Shown here one piece after another: positions 43,772 to 53,320 of a stretch of DNA of 64,000 nucleotides. Origin of the DNA: CALBTQ01 sp036725605 (GTDB taxonomy: Bacteria > Lernaellota > Lernaellaia > Lernaellales > Lernaellaceae); contig DAIMDW010000004.1 in NCBI GenBank assembly GCA_036725605.1, positions 62,001-126,000 of the forward strand, given 5' to 3'. A program made the translations under genes and the position numbers. The notes beneath the pieces were generated by a model. The model was given only the letters and a program-made list of their open reading frames with translations. It searched no databases and was not told the origin of the DNA. Each line of letters opens with the position of its first letter. The stretch's first letter is position 1.

Positions 43772-46700
43772 CTACGTAACACAGTCGGCCAGTCGTTGCA
43801 ACCCCTCTTCCAGGGCGGAGAAGACGCTTTCGGGGCCGTTCTGCTTACTTATCTTTTCATATAACTTGCCGTCGGGGGAGAGCGAAAAACGCTCTGGTTG
43901 CGCGGCGATGAGCATGACCATGCGCCCGGGAGTGATGGGCGTGGCGTCGTCGAATTCGAAGGCGATGCGGTCGAAGCCGGCCTCGACGCGCTTGATGCGC
44001 AACGTTTCGGCGCGGCGGCGCAGACCGACGACGCGCAGCAGGTTGTGCACGGCGGCGGGCGGACGGCCGAAGCGGTCGGTGAGCTCGGAGAGCAGCTCGG
44101 CGAGCGCCTGATCGTCGTGGGCGTCGGCGATGCGCTTGTAGAGGTTCAGACGCACGTGCACGTCGTCGACGTAAGTCTCGGGCAGGTAGGCGGGCACGTG
44201 CACGACGACCTCGCACTCGAAGGTTTCGATCACCTCTTCGCCCTTGAGGCGGCGCACTTCCTCGTCGAGCAGCCGGGTGTACATCTCCAGGCCGACCGCG
44301 CCGATCTGGCCGGACTGTTCGGCGCCCAGCAGGTTGCCCGCGCCGCGGATTTCCAGGTCGCGCGCGGCGATTTTGAAGCCGCTGCCCAGGTCGGTGAAGG
44401 TGCGCAACACGGCCAGGCGCTTGCGCGATTCGGGCGTGACCGCGCCGGAGGGCGGCACCAGCAGATAGCAATAGGCCTGGCGCTTGGAACGACCGACGCG
44501 CCCGCGCAACTGGTAGAGCTGCGACAGGCCCAGGGCGTCGGCGCGATCGATGATCATCGTGTTGGCCGACGGGAAATCCAGGCCGCTTTCGACGATGGTG
44601 GTGCACACGAGAATATCGAACTGATGGCGCGCGAAGTCGATCATCAGCTTTTCGAGCTTCTTTTCGTCCATCTGGCCGTGGCCGACGGCGATGCGCGCGC
44701 GGGGCATGAGGCGGCGGATGCGGTCGGCGACATTGTCGATGGTTTTGACGCGGTTGTGGATGAAGAAGCTCTGGCCGCCGCGCTGCAACTCGCGTTCGAG
44801 CGCCTCGCGGATGGTGTCCTCGTCCCAGCGGGTGACGAAGGTGCGCACGGCGCGGCGATCCTCGGGCGGGGTGTTGATCACCGAAAGGTCGCGGATGCCG
44901 GTCATGGACATGTGCAGCGTGCGCGGGATGGGCGTGGCGGTGAAGGTCAGCACGTCCACGTCGGTGGCCAGTTGCTTGATCTTTTCCTTCTGAACAACGC
45001 CAAAGTGCTGTTCCTCGTCGACCAGCAGCAGGCCGAGGTCGGCGTATTCGATCTTCTTGGACAGCAGCGCGTGCGTGCCGACGATCACGTCGACCTCGGC
45101 TTTGCCCAGGCGCTCGATCACCTCTTTGCGTTTGCGCGGCTGCACGAAGCGGCTGAGCATTTCGACCTTCACGCCGAAGGGCGACATGCGCTCGGTGAAG
45201 CTCATGTAATGCTGGAAGGCCAGCGTGGTGGTCGGCACGAGCACGGCGACCTGCTTACCGCCGAGTACGGCGAGGAAGGCCGCGCGCATGGCCACCTCGG
45301 TTTTGCCGAAGCCCACGTCGCCGCAGATGAGGCGGTCGGCCGGATGCGGCGTGCGCATGTCGCGCAGGGCGTCGGCGATGGCGCGCGTCTGGTCGGGCGT
45401 TTCCTCGTAGGGGAAGGTCGCCTCGAATTCGCGGAAAATCTCGTCGGGCGGCGGGAAGGAAAAACCCGGTTTCGCGGCGCGCGCGGCGTAGAGTTTCAAC
45501 AGCTCCTTGGCCATCTGCCGGGCCGCTTTGCGGGCGCTGGTTTTGACCTTTTCCCAGGTCGAGCCGCCCAGGCGGTCGATGCGCGGGGCGGCGCCGGCGC
45601 CGACGTAGCGCTGCACGGCGTTGAGGCGATCGACGGGCACGTAAAGTTTGTCGCCCGAGGCGTATTCCAGGTTCAGGTATTCGCCGGGCTTGTCGCCGAA
45701 CTGCATTTGCTGCAGGCCGCGGAAGATGCCCACGCCGTGCTTGAGGTGCACGACGAAATCGCCTTCGCCCAGGTCGGCGAAGGTGGTGAGCATCTCGGTC
45801 TTGCGCTTGGCGGCGACTTCCGCGCGCCGGCGTTCGCCGAAGATTTCCTCCTCGCAGACCACGGCCAGTTCCAGCCCCGGCAGGACGAAGCCCGAGGACA
45901 AATCGCCGATGAGGATCGGCACGCGCGTGAGCCCCTGGCCGCCGGACAGCGCGTTGCGGAACGAGCGGTCGGTGTGGATGGTCACGGGAAGTTCGTAGCC
46001 GGTCAACAGCCGTTCGAGGCGGTCGGCGGCGCCCAGGCTGCGGGCGACCAGCAGGGCGCGGCCTTCGCCGGCGAGCCACATGAACAGGCGCTCGACGAGC
46101 GGGGCGAGCATGTGGGCGTCGCTGGCGCGGGCGAGGATTTCCTCGCGCAGGCCGCCGTGGCCGAAGGTTTCAAAGAGGATCGGCTCGGTGTCTTCGAGGT
46201 AGGCCTCGTGGCCCACGGCCAGTTGACGCAACGGTTCGAGCGCGGCGCGCAGGGCGTCGGCGTCGAGGTAGAGCGAGGAAGGTTCGACGCACAGCTTGCC
46301 GGCTTCGCGCGCCCGTTCGTGGCGCAGGGCGACCTTCTCGGCGAACTTGTCGACGGCCCCCTCGACGGCGGCGGGATCGACGAGCACGACGGCGCCCGCG
46401 CCGAGGTGATCGAGCAGGGTTTCCAATTCGTCGTGCAGCAGCGGGGTGAAAAATTCGATGCCGGGGAAGGCGATGCGGTTGGCCACTTCCTCGGTGAGGC
46501 GCTCGCGGCGCGGCTTGGGCACGTCCTGCTCTTCGGCCAGCGCCTTGAGGCGCGCGGCGAACTGTTCGGCGTTGGCCTTGCCCAGGTGCACGTCGGAGCA
46601 CGGGTAAAGATTGATGCTGTCGACGTGCTTGCGCGTGACCTGCTTGGCCGCGTCGAACAGGCGCACCGATTCGACCTCGTCGCCGAACATCTCGATGCGC

Positions 46701-47290
46701 ACGGGATCGTCCACACCCGGCGGGAACACGTCGAGGATGTTGCCGCGCACCGACACCTCGCCGACTTCCTCGACCAGCGGGCTGAGGCGGTAGCCGAGGT
46801 CGAGCAAGTCGCCGAGCAGCACGTCGCGGTCGATCCACTCGCCGACCTTCACCGTCTGGCGGCCGAGTTGGAAAATCTCGCGCGGCATGACGCGGTTCAT
46901 CACCGCTTCGACCGGCGCGACGATGATCGGGGCCTGCTTGCGGGCCAGCGCCTCGAGACAGGCGGCGCGCTCGGCGAGGATGGCCGGGTGCGGGCTGATC
47001 GACTCGAAGGGCGCGATGTCGTAGGCCGGGTAGGGCAGCAGGCGCGGCGAAAAACCGCCGTCGGCCTCGCGCAGGAAGTACGCCAGATCGTTGCGCAGGC
47101 GGTCGGCGCTGCGGCGGTCGGCGGCGAGAATCAGCGTGGGTTTGTCGGTACGGCGCAGGAGCTCGGCGAGGACCAGCGGGAGGCTGCCCCCGGTCAAGCC
47201 GGCGGCGGCAAGGCGCACCTCTCCTGTGGAAAAACGTTCGACCAAAATATCGAACGGTGCGTACGCGCGTGTTCCGACCAGTGTGTGCAC
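43772..47290 (-). CDS. mfd: Transcription-repair coupling factor
   Basis: A 1172-residue DNA translocase that removes stalled RNA polymerase and recruits UvrA. The N-terminal UvrB-like module (PLVLAELLRRTDKPTLILAA) and the RNA polymerase-interaction region (FVVHLKHGVGIFRGL) precede the helicase: Walker A ICGDVGFGKTEVAM, DEEQHFG, TATPIPRTLHMS, QLRGRVGR. Length and domain order are normal. The start is GTG 47290, with GGAGG nine bases upstream. Confidence 0.97.
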   Translation of the reverse strand: MHTLVGTRAYAPFDILVERFSTGEVRLAAAGLTGGSLPLVLAELLRRTDKPTLILAADRRSADRLRNDLAYFLREADGGFSPRLLPYPAYDIAPFESISPHPAILAERAACLEALARKQAPIIVAPVEAVMNRVMPREIFQLGRQTVKVGEWIDRDVLLGDLLDLGYRLSPLVEEVGEVSVRGNILDVFPPGVDDPVRIEMFGDEVESVRLFDAAKQVTRKHVDSINLYPCSDVHLGKANAEQFAARLKALAEEQDVPKPRRERLTEEVANRIAFPGIEFFTPLLHDELETLLDHLGAGAVVLVDPAAVEGAVDKFAEKVALRHERAREAGKLCVEPSSLYLDADALRAALEPLRQLAVGHEAYLEDTEPILFETFGHGGLREEILARASDAHMLAPLVERLFMWLAGEGRALLVARSLGAADRLERLLTGYELPVTIHTDRSFRNALSGGQGLTRVPILIGDLSSGFVLPGLELAVVCEEEIFGERRRAEVAAKRKTEMLTTFADLGEGDFVVHLKHGVGIFRGLQQMQFGDKPGEYLNLEYASGDKLYVPVDRLNAVQRYVGAGAAPRIDRLGGSTWEKVKTSARKAARQMAKELLKLYAARAAKPGFSFPPPDEIFREFEATFPYEETPDQTRAIADALRDMRTPHPADRLICGDVGFGKTEVAMRAAFLAVLGGKQVAVLVPTTTLAFQHYMSFTERMSPFGVKVEMLSRFVQPRKRKEVIERLGKAEVDVIVGTHALLSKKIEYADLGLLLVDEEQHFGVVQKEKIKQLATDVDVLTFTATPIPRTLHMSMTGIRDLSVINTPPEDRRAVRTFVTRWDEDTIREALERELQRGGQSFFIHNRVKTIDNVADRIRRLMPRARIAVGHGQMDEKKLEKLMIDFARHQFDILVCTTIVESGLDFPSANTMIIDRADALGLSQLYQLRGRVGRSKRQAYCYLLVPPSGAVTPESRKRLAVLRTFTDLGSGFKIAARDLEIRGAGNLLGAEQSGQIGAVGLEMYTRLLDEEVRRLKGEEVIETFECEVVVHVPAYLPETYVDDVHVRLNLYKRIADAHDDQALAELLSELTDRFGRPPAAVHNLLRVVGLRRRAETLRIKRVEAGFDRIAFEFDDATPITPGRMVMLIAAQPERFSLSPDGKLYEKISKQNGPESVFSALEEGLQRLADCVT

Positions 47291-47357
47291 CGGACCAACC
47301 TCCGCCGGTCAAGGGCGCGAATCCTAACAGAAACAATCGGCAAAGGAAAGGGGTGTA

Positions 47358-49508
47358 TTATTCAGCCGTGGCCGGCGGCGGCTCGGTCATGTCGAACTTG
47401 TATTTGGCGGCGAAATCCTCGGGCTTCATGGTGCGGGCGAAGACGCGCAGCAGGTCGAGCAGCTCGGCGCGGCGCGGTTCGGGGATGCGTCGTTCGACGA
47501 CGGCGGGCCACATCGAGAGATCGACGTTCGTTTGCGGACGCATGGAGACAAAACGCAGCGTGTAGCCGAGGATGTCGCGGTAGAAATCGTCGAGCCCTTT
47601 TTCCGCGGCGTAAAACAGTTCGAGCCAGCACAGTTGCTCGCGTTCGACGTCGCGGACGATATCTTTGCTCAACTGCCATTGCAGCCAGTCGTTGCCCTCG
47701 TCGCGGCCTTCGAGCAGCAGCCCTTCGAAATACAGGACGCCCGCGAGGGTGAGGCTGTTGTCGCGGCGGTAGGCCATGCCGAACAGGTCGACGGCGCGGT
47801 CGCGACGATCGGCGTGCTGCATCAGGCGCGCGGCGGTCAACAGCATGGCCGGCTCGACGTCGGGCGTGTTCATCTGCCCGAAGTGAATGGCGGCCTGCGT
47901 GACCTCGTTGCGCTGGAGGTAGATGCGGCCCAGCTCGAAGTGCGTGGCGGCCTGGGCGGTCGGTTCGCGCAGGGCCTGTTGCAGCAGCTCGATGGCCCGG
48001 TCGACGTTCCCGCGTTCCTCTTCGAGGCGGGCGACGGTGGTGACGATCAACACCTTGTTTTCGCGACGGCGCGTGCGGTTGCCCAGTTCGTTGAGGCGTG
48101 CAATCGCTTCGCCGCGACGGTCGAGCTTGCGGGCGAGGGCGAGGTAGCGCTCCAGGTCGTGCGCGGTGAAATTCTTCTTGCGCTCCAGGAAGCGGGCGTA
48201 GCTGTCGAGCGCGCCGGTTTCGTTGCCGGCCAGTTCGTAGGCCTTGCCCAGCAGGCGTTGCAGATCTTCGTTGTAGGGCTGCAGGGCGGCGGCGCGTTCG
48301 AGCAACGCGGCGGCCTGGTCGAAACGCTTGGTCTGGAAGTAGATCTGCGCCAGGTCGCGCAGGGCGTCGACGTCCTCGGGGTGCGCGGCGAGGTGTTTGT
48401 CCAGCAGCGGCTCGACGACCTCGTAGCGGCCCAGGGCCAGGTTGAGGCGGCGCACGTCGGCGGCGAGACTCGGATCGTCGGGGTGGCGCTTAAGCAGATC
48501 GTCGAGGGTGGCCATCGCGCCCGCGTAGTCGCCGGCCCTGGTCTGGTAGTTGGCGAGCATGCGCCGCTGTTCGTCGTTCGCCTCGCCTGTGGCGAGCAAC
48601 GTTTGCAGCGAAGCGGCGGCGGTCGGCCAATCCTCGTTGGTTTCGGCGGCTTCCATCAGGGCCAGCAGCGCGACACGGTTGGCGGGGTCGGCGGCGACGG
48701 CCTCGGCCAGCGCCTGTTGCGCCTCGGCGTAACGGCGATCGTCGCGCAGCAGCTTGGCGAATTTAATCAGCCGCGCGGGCGTGCGCGGGGCCAGGGTCAT
48801 CGCCTCTTCGAACAGGCGCACCGCTTCGGTCGTTTCGCCGTTTTCCTCGGCGAAGCCGGACAGTTCGATCGCGGTGAGGAAATCATAGGGGTCGTACTCT
48901 TTGGCCGTGGCGTACCAGGCGGCGCTCAGGCCGGGCTTGTCGCCGTGCAGCCACATGCGGCCCGCTTCGCGGCAGGCGATGGCGGCGTGGGGTGCGACGA
49001 TGAGCAGGTCGCGGTAGTGACCGTCGGCCGTTTCGTAATCGCCGGCGGCAAAGGCGCGCCGCGCTTTATCCAGATACTCCAGCGCCAGCGTGGACAGCGG
49101 CGGATCGGCGAGGGTCCACAGCGTGTCGCCCGCCGCGTCACAGGCGCGTTCGTAATAAAGATCGAAGGAGCGCACTTCGGCGCGTTGCGGACGGCCCTCG
49201 GCGTCGAGCTGATACAGCACGACCAGGCGACGGTCGGCGGTGATGTCCACGTCGACCCACACGCCCTGCGCATGATCGTTTTCGCGGATGGCCTGGGCGA
49301 AGGCGGTTTGCGTGCGCGCGTCGGGGTAGACCGTCAGGCGCAGGCGGCGGTTGCCGTTGTAGGCCTGCGGGGGGCAGGTCAGCAGGTTGTGACGCAGGTC
49401 CTCGGGCACCGAGCCCGCTACCCCGTAGGCCCACACGGACGGCTCATCGGCCGCCCAGGCGGGCGCGGCGAGCAACAACAGCAACAAGACGAGTGCGCAA
49501 CGTTTCAT
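47358..49508 (-). CDS. Exported TPR protein, function unknown
   Basis: About 716 residues, with a Sec signal (CALVLLLLLLAAPAWAA). The N-terminal 150 residues are a beta-type domain (VWVDVDITADRRLVVLYQ), then many TPR units follow (for example FAAGDYETADGHYRDLL, ARLIKFAKLLRDDRRYAEAQQAL, ALLERAAALQPYNEDLQRLL). The C-terminal 100 residues are helical. Probably a periplasmic scaffold. ATG 49508 has GAGG seven bases upstream; earlier starts would displace the signal. It diverges from the exported TldD-like gene. Confidence 0.75.
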   Translation of the reverse strand: MKRCALVLLLLLLAAPAWAADEPSVWAYGVAGSVPEDLRHNLLTCPPQAYNGNRRLRLTVYPDARTQTAFAQAIRENDHAQGVWVDVDITADRRLVVLYQLDAEGRPQRAEVRSFDLYYERACDAAGDTLWTLADPPLSTLALEYLDKARRAFAAGDYETADGHYRDLLIVAPHAAIACREAGRMWLHGDKPGLSAAWYATAKEYDPYDFLTAIELSGFAEENGETTEAVRLFEEAMTLAPRTPARLIKFAKLLRDDRRYAEAQQALAEAVAADPANRVALLALMEAAETNEDWPTAAASLQTLLATGEANDEQRRMLANYQTRAGDYAGAMATLDDLLKRHPDDPSLAADVRRLNLALGRYEVVEPLLDKHLAAHPEDVDALRDLAQIYFQTKRFDQAAALLERAAALQPYNEDLQRLLGKAYELAGNETGALDSYARFLERKKNFTAHDLERYLALARKLDRRGEAIARLNELGNRTRRRENKVLIVTTVARLEEERGNVDRAIELLQQALREPTAQAATHFELGRIYLQRNEVTQAAIHFGQMNTPDVEPAMLLTAARLMQHADRRDRAVDLFGMAYRRDNSLTLAGVLYFEGLLLEGRDEGNDWLQWQLSKDIVRDVEREQLCWLELFYAAEKGLDDFYRDILGYTLRFVSMRPQTNVDLSMWPAVVERRIPEPRRAELLDLLRVFARTMKPEDFAAKYKFDMTEPPPATAE

Positions 49509-49596
49509 CGACATCCTCACAATGGCCAACAAGGTAATCGATCTTGCGGCGGCAAACAATCGTTTCCTGTATGAGACAACCGCGGCACGGGGACGG

Positions 49597-49625
49597 TTTC
49601 GGCGGTCGCGACGAATGGGTATAGT
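49597..49625 (+). promoter_or_regulatory. Possible promoter for the TldD-like gene
   Basis: TATAGT at 49620-49625 (five of six) with a weak TTTCGG 17 bases upstream. It is 24 bases before ATG 49649, which has GGGAGGAG. Confidence 0.35.
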
Positions 49626-49648
49626 AGGGAAAACCGAGGGAGGAGCCG

Positions 49649-51358
49649 ATGCGCTCAGTGCTTTGTCGGATTTTGTGTTTGGCGGCGACGATCGTCGCGG
49701 CGCTGGCCGCGTGGCCGACGCTGGCGGGCGAGGACGATATCTTTGCGGCGATGCAGGCCGAGTTGCAGCGCTCGCGCGAGCGGCTGTCGCTGCCGGATTA
49801 CGAGAAGCCGTATTTCATCGCCTATCGCCTGACCGAGGAGGATTCCTTCCGCGCGTTGGCGACCTTGGGCGCACTATTGAAAGAGGGCGGGGGCGTCGAT
49901 CGCAAGCTGTACGTCGAGGTGCGCGTGGGCGACTACGACTTCGACAATTCCTCGACGATCGACGAACTGGAAAGTTTCGACCCGGAAATCGACGTGGCCG
50001 ATTACTTGCGCTTTATCGACGTGCCGATCGAGGACGACGTCGACGCCTTGCGCGCCCGGCTGTGGCGGGTGACCGACCTGCGTTTCAAGAACGCCTCGGC
50101 GGCGTATCTGAACAAAAAAGCGCGGGCGGTATATCGCGAGGAGCAGGACGGCCCACAAAGCGACTTCACGCGCGAGGAACCGGTGCGGCACGTCGACGCG
50201 GACCCGGGCGTGACGGTCGAGCGCGAGCGGTGGCTGGCGGCGGCGAAAAAGGCGAGCGCGATCTTCAAGGAGTTTCCGGAGATCATCGATTCGCAGGTCT
50301 ACGTGCAGGCCTACAAAACGACGCAGTACCTGATCAACACCGAAGGCACGCGGATCAAGACGATCGATTTTCTGTTCCTGTTCGGCGCGCAGGCCGAGGC
50401 GCTGGCCGACGACGGCATGACGGTGGAACATTTTTATATCAAGTACGCCCGCACGAGCGCGGGCCTGCCGCGGGAAGACGAACTGCTGGCCGGCGTGCGG
50501 CGCATGGCCGAGGAGTTGGTGGCGTTGCGGCGTGCGCCGGTGCTGGGGCCGTACACGGGTCCGGCGATTTTGGATCCGAGCGTGGCGGGCACGTTCTTCC
50601 ACGAGGCGATCGGGCACCGGCTGGAGGGCGACCGCACGCGCAGCAATCAGGAAGGGCAGACCTTTAAAGGCAAGGTCGGGCACCAGGTGCTGCCGGAGTT
50701 CATCAACGTGTTCGACGATCCGACGCAGGCGAGCGCGGGCGGCGTCGAGCTCAACGGGCATTACCTGATCGACGACGAGGGCGTGCGGGCGCGGCCGACC
50801 GAGTTGATCAGCCACGGCAAGCTGGTGGGTTGGCTGCAAAGCCGGATGCCGGTCAAGGGCTTTGCTCATTCGAACGGACACGGGCGTGCGTCGGCGGCGC
50901 GTCCGCCGATGAGCCGCATGGGCACGATGTTTGTGCGCGCGGACAAAACCGTGCCGGCCGCGACGCTCAAGGAAATGCTGATGCATGAGGCGCGCGCGCA
51001 GAACAAACCCTACGGCGTGTGGCTGCGCCACGGCATGGGCGGGGAGACGGCGACGCGGCAGTACAACTTCCAGGCCTTTTCCAGCCGGCCGATTCTGCTG
51101 GTGCGGGTCGATGCAAACACGGGCGCGGAGGAACTGGTGCGCGGCGCGGAGATGGTGGGCACGCCGCTGCTGAGCGTGAGCAAGGTGATCGCGGCGGGCG
51201 ACGACGTGGGCGTGTTCAACGGCTATTGCGGCGCGGAATCGGGTTACGTGCCGGTGAGCAGCGTCGCGCCGAGTCTGCTGGTCCGGGAGATCGAGTTGCA
51301 GCGGGTGAGCGACCAGCCGACGCGCGCGCCGATTCTGCCGCCGCCGTACGCGCGCTGA
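49649..51358 (+). CDS. Exported TldD/PmbA-family metalloprotease
   Basis: A 569-residue protein. Unlike cytoplasmic TldD of Escherichia coli it has a Sec signal (residues about 1-26, CLAATIVAALAAWPTLAG), so it acts outside the cytoplasm. The zinc motif HEAIGH (HExxH) is at TFFHEAIGHRLEGDR, and the C-terminal region has the family features GRASAARPPMSRMGTMFV, GVWLRHGMGGET and AGDDVGVFNGYCG. TldD usually pairs with TldE; no partner is seen in the window. Possible roles are maturation of peptides or degradation in the periplasm. It ends next to a convergent methyltransferase gene without a gap. Confidence 0.85.
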   Translation: MRSVLCRILCLAATIVAALAAWPTLAGEDDIFAAMQAELQRSRERLSLPDYEKPYFIAYRLTEEDSFRALATLGALLKEGGGVDRKLYVEVRVGDYDFDNSSTIDELESFDPEIDVADYLRFIDVPIEDDVDALRARLWRVTDLRFKNASAAYLNKKARAVYREEQDGPQSDFTREEPVRHVDADPGVTVERERWLAAAKKASAIFKEFPEIIDSQVYVQAYKTTQYLINTEGTRIKTIDFLFLFGAQAEALADDGMTVEHFYIKYARTSAGLPREDELLAGVRRMAEELVALRRAPVLGPYTGPAILDPSVAGTFFHEAIGHRLEGDRTRSNQEGQTFKGKVGHQVLPEFINVFDDPTQASAGGVELNGHYLIDDEGVRARPTELISHGKLVGWLQSRMPVKGFAHSNGHGRASAARPPMSRMGTMFVRADKTVPAATLKEMLMHEARAQNKPYGVWLRHGMGGETATRQYNFQAFSSRPILLVRVDANTGAEELVRGAEMVGTPLLSVSKVIAAGDDVGVFNGYCGAESGYVPVSSVAPSLLVREIELQRVSDQPTRAPILPPPYAR

Positions 51359-52150
51359 TTATTTCTGCAGAAAAACGAAAACGTTGTCGTCGTCGTAGGT
51401 CAGGCGCTGCTCCGGATCGCGCGGTTGCAGATCGCGGCCGAGGATTTGCGCGAGGCGCAGCGGGCTGTCGGCGACGTGGGCGTAGAAGGTCGGCTGATCC
51501 CACTTGCGCATTTGATGCCGGCAGACGACGCGCCGTTCGGGTTCGCCGCGGCGTTGGATGATCAGCGTGGCTTCGTGCACGGCCAGGCCGGTTTCCTCGT
51601 CGACCGACAGCAACCGCCAATCGGCCATCACGCGCAACGTGCCGCGCTCGAAGGCCCAGGGTTCGCCCTTGCCCAGCCAGTGCGCCTGGACCGGACCGAA
51701 GGACATTTCCACGACGTACAGACCGCCGTCGACGAGGTTGGCGGCCAGCGCGGCCAGGTGCCGGTCGAGGTCGCCGGGTTCGGTGAGGTAGCCGATGCCG
51801 TTGATCGCGTTGCAGGCCACGTCGACCGGTTGCGGCAACGAAAAGTCGCGCATGTCGGCGGTGATCAATTCGGCGCTCAACCCCAGTTCGCCGAGGCGGC
51901 GCTTGGCGTAGCGCAGCAAGCGCGCGTCGCGATCCAGGCCGTAGGCGGTCAGGCCGGCGCGGGCGAAATCGCGCAGGGTGCGGCCGGCGCCGCAGGCGAC
52001 GTCGAGCGCGCGGTCGGGAGCGCGGCCGAGCAACGCGGCGGCGGCGGCGAGCAGGGCGGCCGTTTCGGCCGAGGAATCCCAGCCAAAGGCGACGTCGTAG
52101 GCTTCGGGATCGGCGTACAGCGGATCGGGCAAGAGCGTGGTTTCCAGCAT
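51359..52150 (-). CDS. Class I SAM-dependent methyltransferase
   Basis: A 263-residue protein of Rossmann fold. Motif I is ALDVACGAGRTLRDF; AYGLDRDARLLRYAKRR and ADMRDFSLP complete the SAM-binding site. The C-terminal half (LIIQRRGEPERRVVCRHQMRKW) is beta-rich as in small-molecule methyltransferases. The substrate is unknown. I chose ATG 52150 (MLETTLLPDPLYADP), where likely structured sequence begins, rather than the upstream start at 52255, which overlaps the recA leader. The 3' end abuts the TldD-like gene. Confidence 0.82.
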   Translation of the reverse strand: MLETTLLPDPLYADPEAYDVAFGWDSSAETAALLAAAAALLGRAPDRALDVACGAGRTLRDFARAGLTAYGLDRDARLLRYAKRRLGELGLSAELITADMRDFSLPQPVDVACNAINGIGYLTEPGDLDRHLAALAANLVDGGLYVVEMSFGPVQAHWLGKGEPWAFERGTLRVMADWRLLSVDEETGLAVHEATLIIQRRGEPERRVVCRHQMRKWDQPTFYAHVADSPLRLAQILGRDLQPRDPEQRLTYDDDNVFVFLQK

Positions 52151-52193
52151 GAGCGGCAGGATACGGGCTTTCGCGCAACTTGCCAAGCGCACC

Positions 52194-52222
52194 TTTCCAA
52201 TCCGTGGTTTGGTTGTTAGAAT
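52194..52222 (+). promoter_or_regulatory. Possible recA promoter
   Basis: TTTCCA (52194-52199) and TAGAAT (52217-52222), spaced by 17 bases, 45 bases before the recA ATG. I found no LexA box of the CTGT-N8-ACAG or GAAC-N4-GTTC type here. Confidence 0.4.
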
Positions 52223-52266
52223 CGGTCGGTTCGGATGGATGCATTTTTCAAACAAGGAGTCCTTTT

Positions 52267-53316
52267 ATGGCAGAGGATAAAGCGGCGGAGAAACAAGCGG
52301 CGCAACGGCAAAAAGCGGTCGATCTGGCGGTGACGCAGATCGAGCGGCAGTTCGGCAAAGGCTCGATCATGCGCCTGGGCGACGGCGTGCCGCACGTGAA
52401 GGTCGACGCGATCAGCACCGGTTCGATCGGGCTGGACATGGCGCTGGGCGTGGGCGGTTTGCCGCGCGGGCGCGTGGTGGAAATTTTCGGGCCGGAAGCG
52501 TCGGGCAAAACGACGCTGGCGCTGCACGCGGTGGCGTCGGCACAGAAGATAGGCGGCGTGGCCGCGTACATCGACGCCGAACACGCGCTGGATCCGGTTT
52601 ACGCGCGTAAGCTGGGCGTGCAGGTCGACGATCTGCTGCTGTCGCAGCCCGACACCGGCGAGCAGGCGTTGGAGATCGCCGAGGTGCTCGTGCGTTCGGG
52701 CGCGATCGACATCGTGGTCATCGACTCGGTGGCCGCGCTGGTGCCCAAGGCGGAGATCGAAGGCGACATGGGCGACGCGCACGTGGGTTTGCAGGCGCGT
52801 TTGATGAGCCAGGCGCTGCGCAAGCTGACGGCGATTTTGAACAAGAGCGAAACGCTGCTGATTTTCATCAACCAGATCCGCATGAAGATCGGCGTGATGT
52901 TCGGCAACCCGGAAACGACGCCGGGCGGCAACGCACTGAAGTTCTACAGCTCGGTGCGTCTGGACATCCGCCGCATCAGCTCGATCAAGGTCGGGCAGGA
53001 AGTGATCGGCAACCGCACGCGGGTCAAGGTGGTCAAGAACAAAGTGGCGCCGCCGTTCCGGCAGGCGGAATTCGACATCATCTTCGGGCAGGGCATCAGC
53101 CAGGACGGCGAGCTGGTCGATCTGGCGTCGGACCTGGGCATCGTGGAGAAATCGGGCACGTGGTACAGCTACGGCGAGATGCGCATCGGGCAGGGACGCG
53201 AGAACGCGAAGAACTTCCTGGCGGCCAATGCCGACGTGGCGGGCGAAGTGCGTGAAAAGGTGATGGCGACGACCGGCCCGGCGCTCGGGGCGGAGGGCGA
53301 AAGCACAGAGGATTGA
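52267..53316 (+). CDS. recA: Recombinase RecA
   Basis: A 349-residue strand-exchange and SOS co-protease. Walker A GPEASGKTT, Walker B-type strand VVIDSVAAL, the L2 loop region (GNPETTPGGNALKFYSS) and ERQFGKGSIMRLGD are characteristic. The ATG at 52267 follows AAGGAGT. It is followed by pilT after four bases. No intein or fusion is present. recX and lexA are not adjacent. Confidence 0.98.
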   Translation: MAEDKAAEKQAAQRQKAVDLAVTQIERQFGKGSIMRLGDGVPHVKVDAISTGSIGLDMALGVGGLPRGRVVEIFGPEASGKTTLALHAVASAQKIGGVAAYIDAEHALDPVYARKLGVQVDDLLLSQPDTGEQALEIAEVLVRSGAIDIVVIDSVAALVPKAEIEGDMGDAHVGLQARLMSQALRKLTAILNKSETLLIFINQIRMKIGVMFGNPETTPGGNALKFYSSVRLDIRRISSIKVGQEVIGNRTRVKVVKNKVAPPFRQAEFDIIFGQGISQDGELVDLASDLGIVEKSGTWYSYGEMRIGQGRENAKNFLAANADVAGEVREKVMATTGPALGAEGESTED

Positions 53317-53320
53317 GGCG

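Noticed and set aside
43898..47752. 1284-codon plus-strand frame opposite mfd
   Set aside because: Antisense of mfd; His/Gln/Glu-Val biased sequence with no domains, while the mfd frame is fully conserved.
52180..52266. SOS (LexA) box upstream of recA
   Set aside because: Neither CTGT-N8-ACAG nor GAAC-N4-GTTC is present; GAATCGGTCGGTTC has the wrong spacing. A lineage-specific box cannot be excluded.
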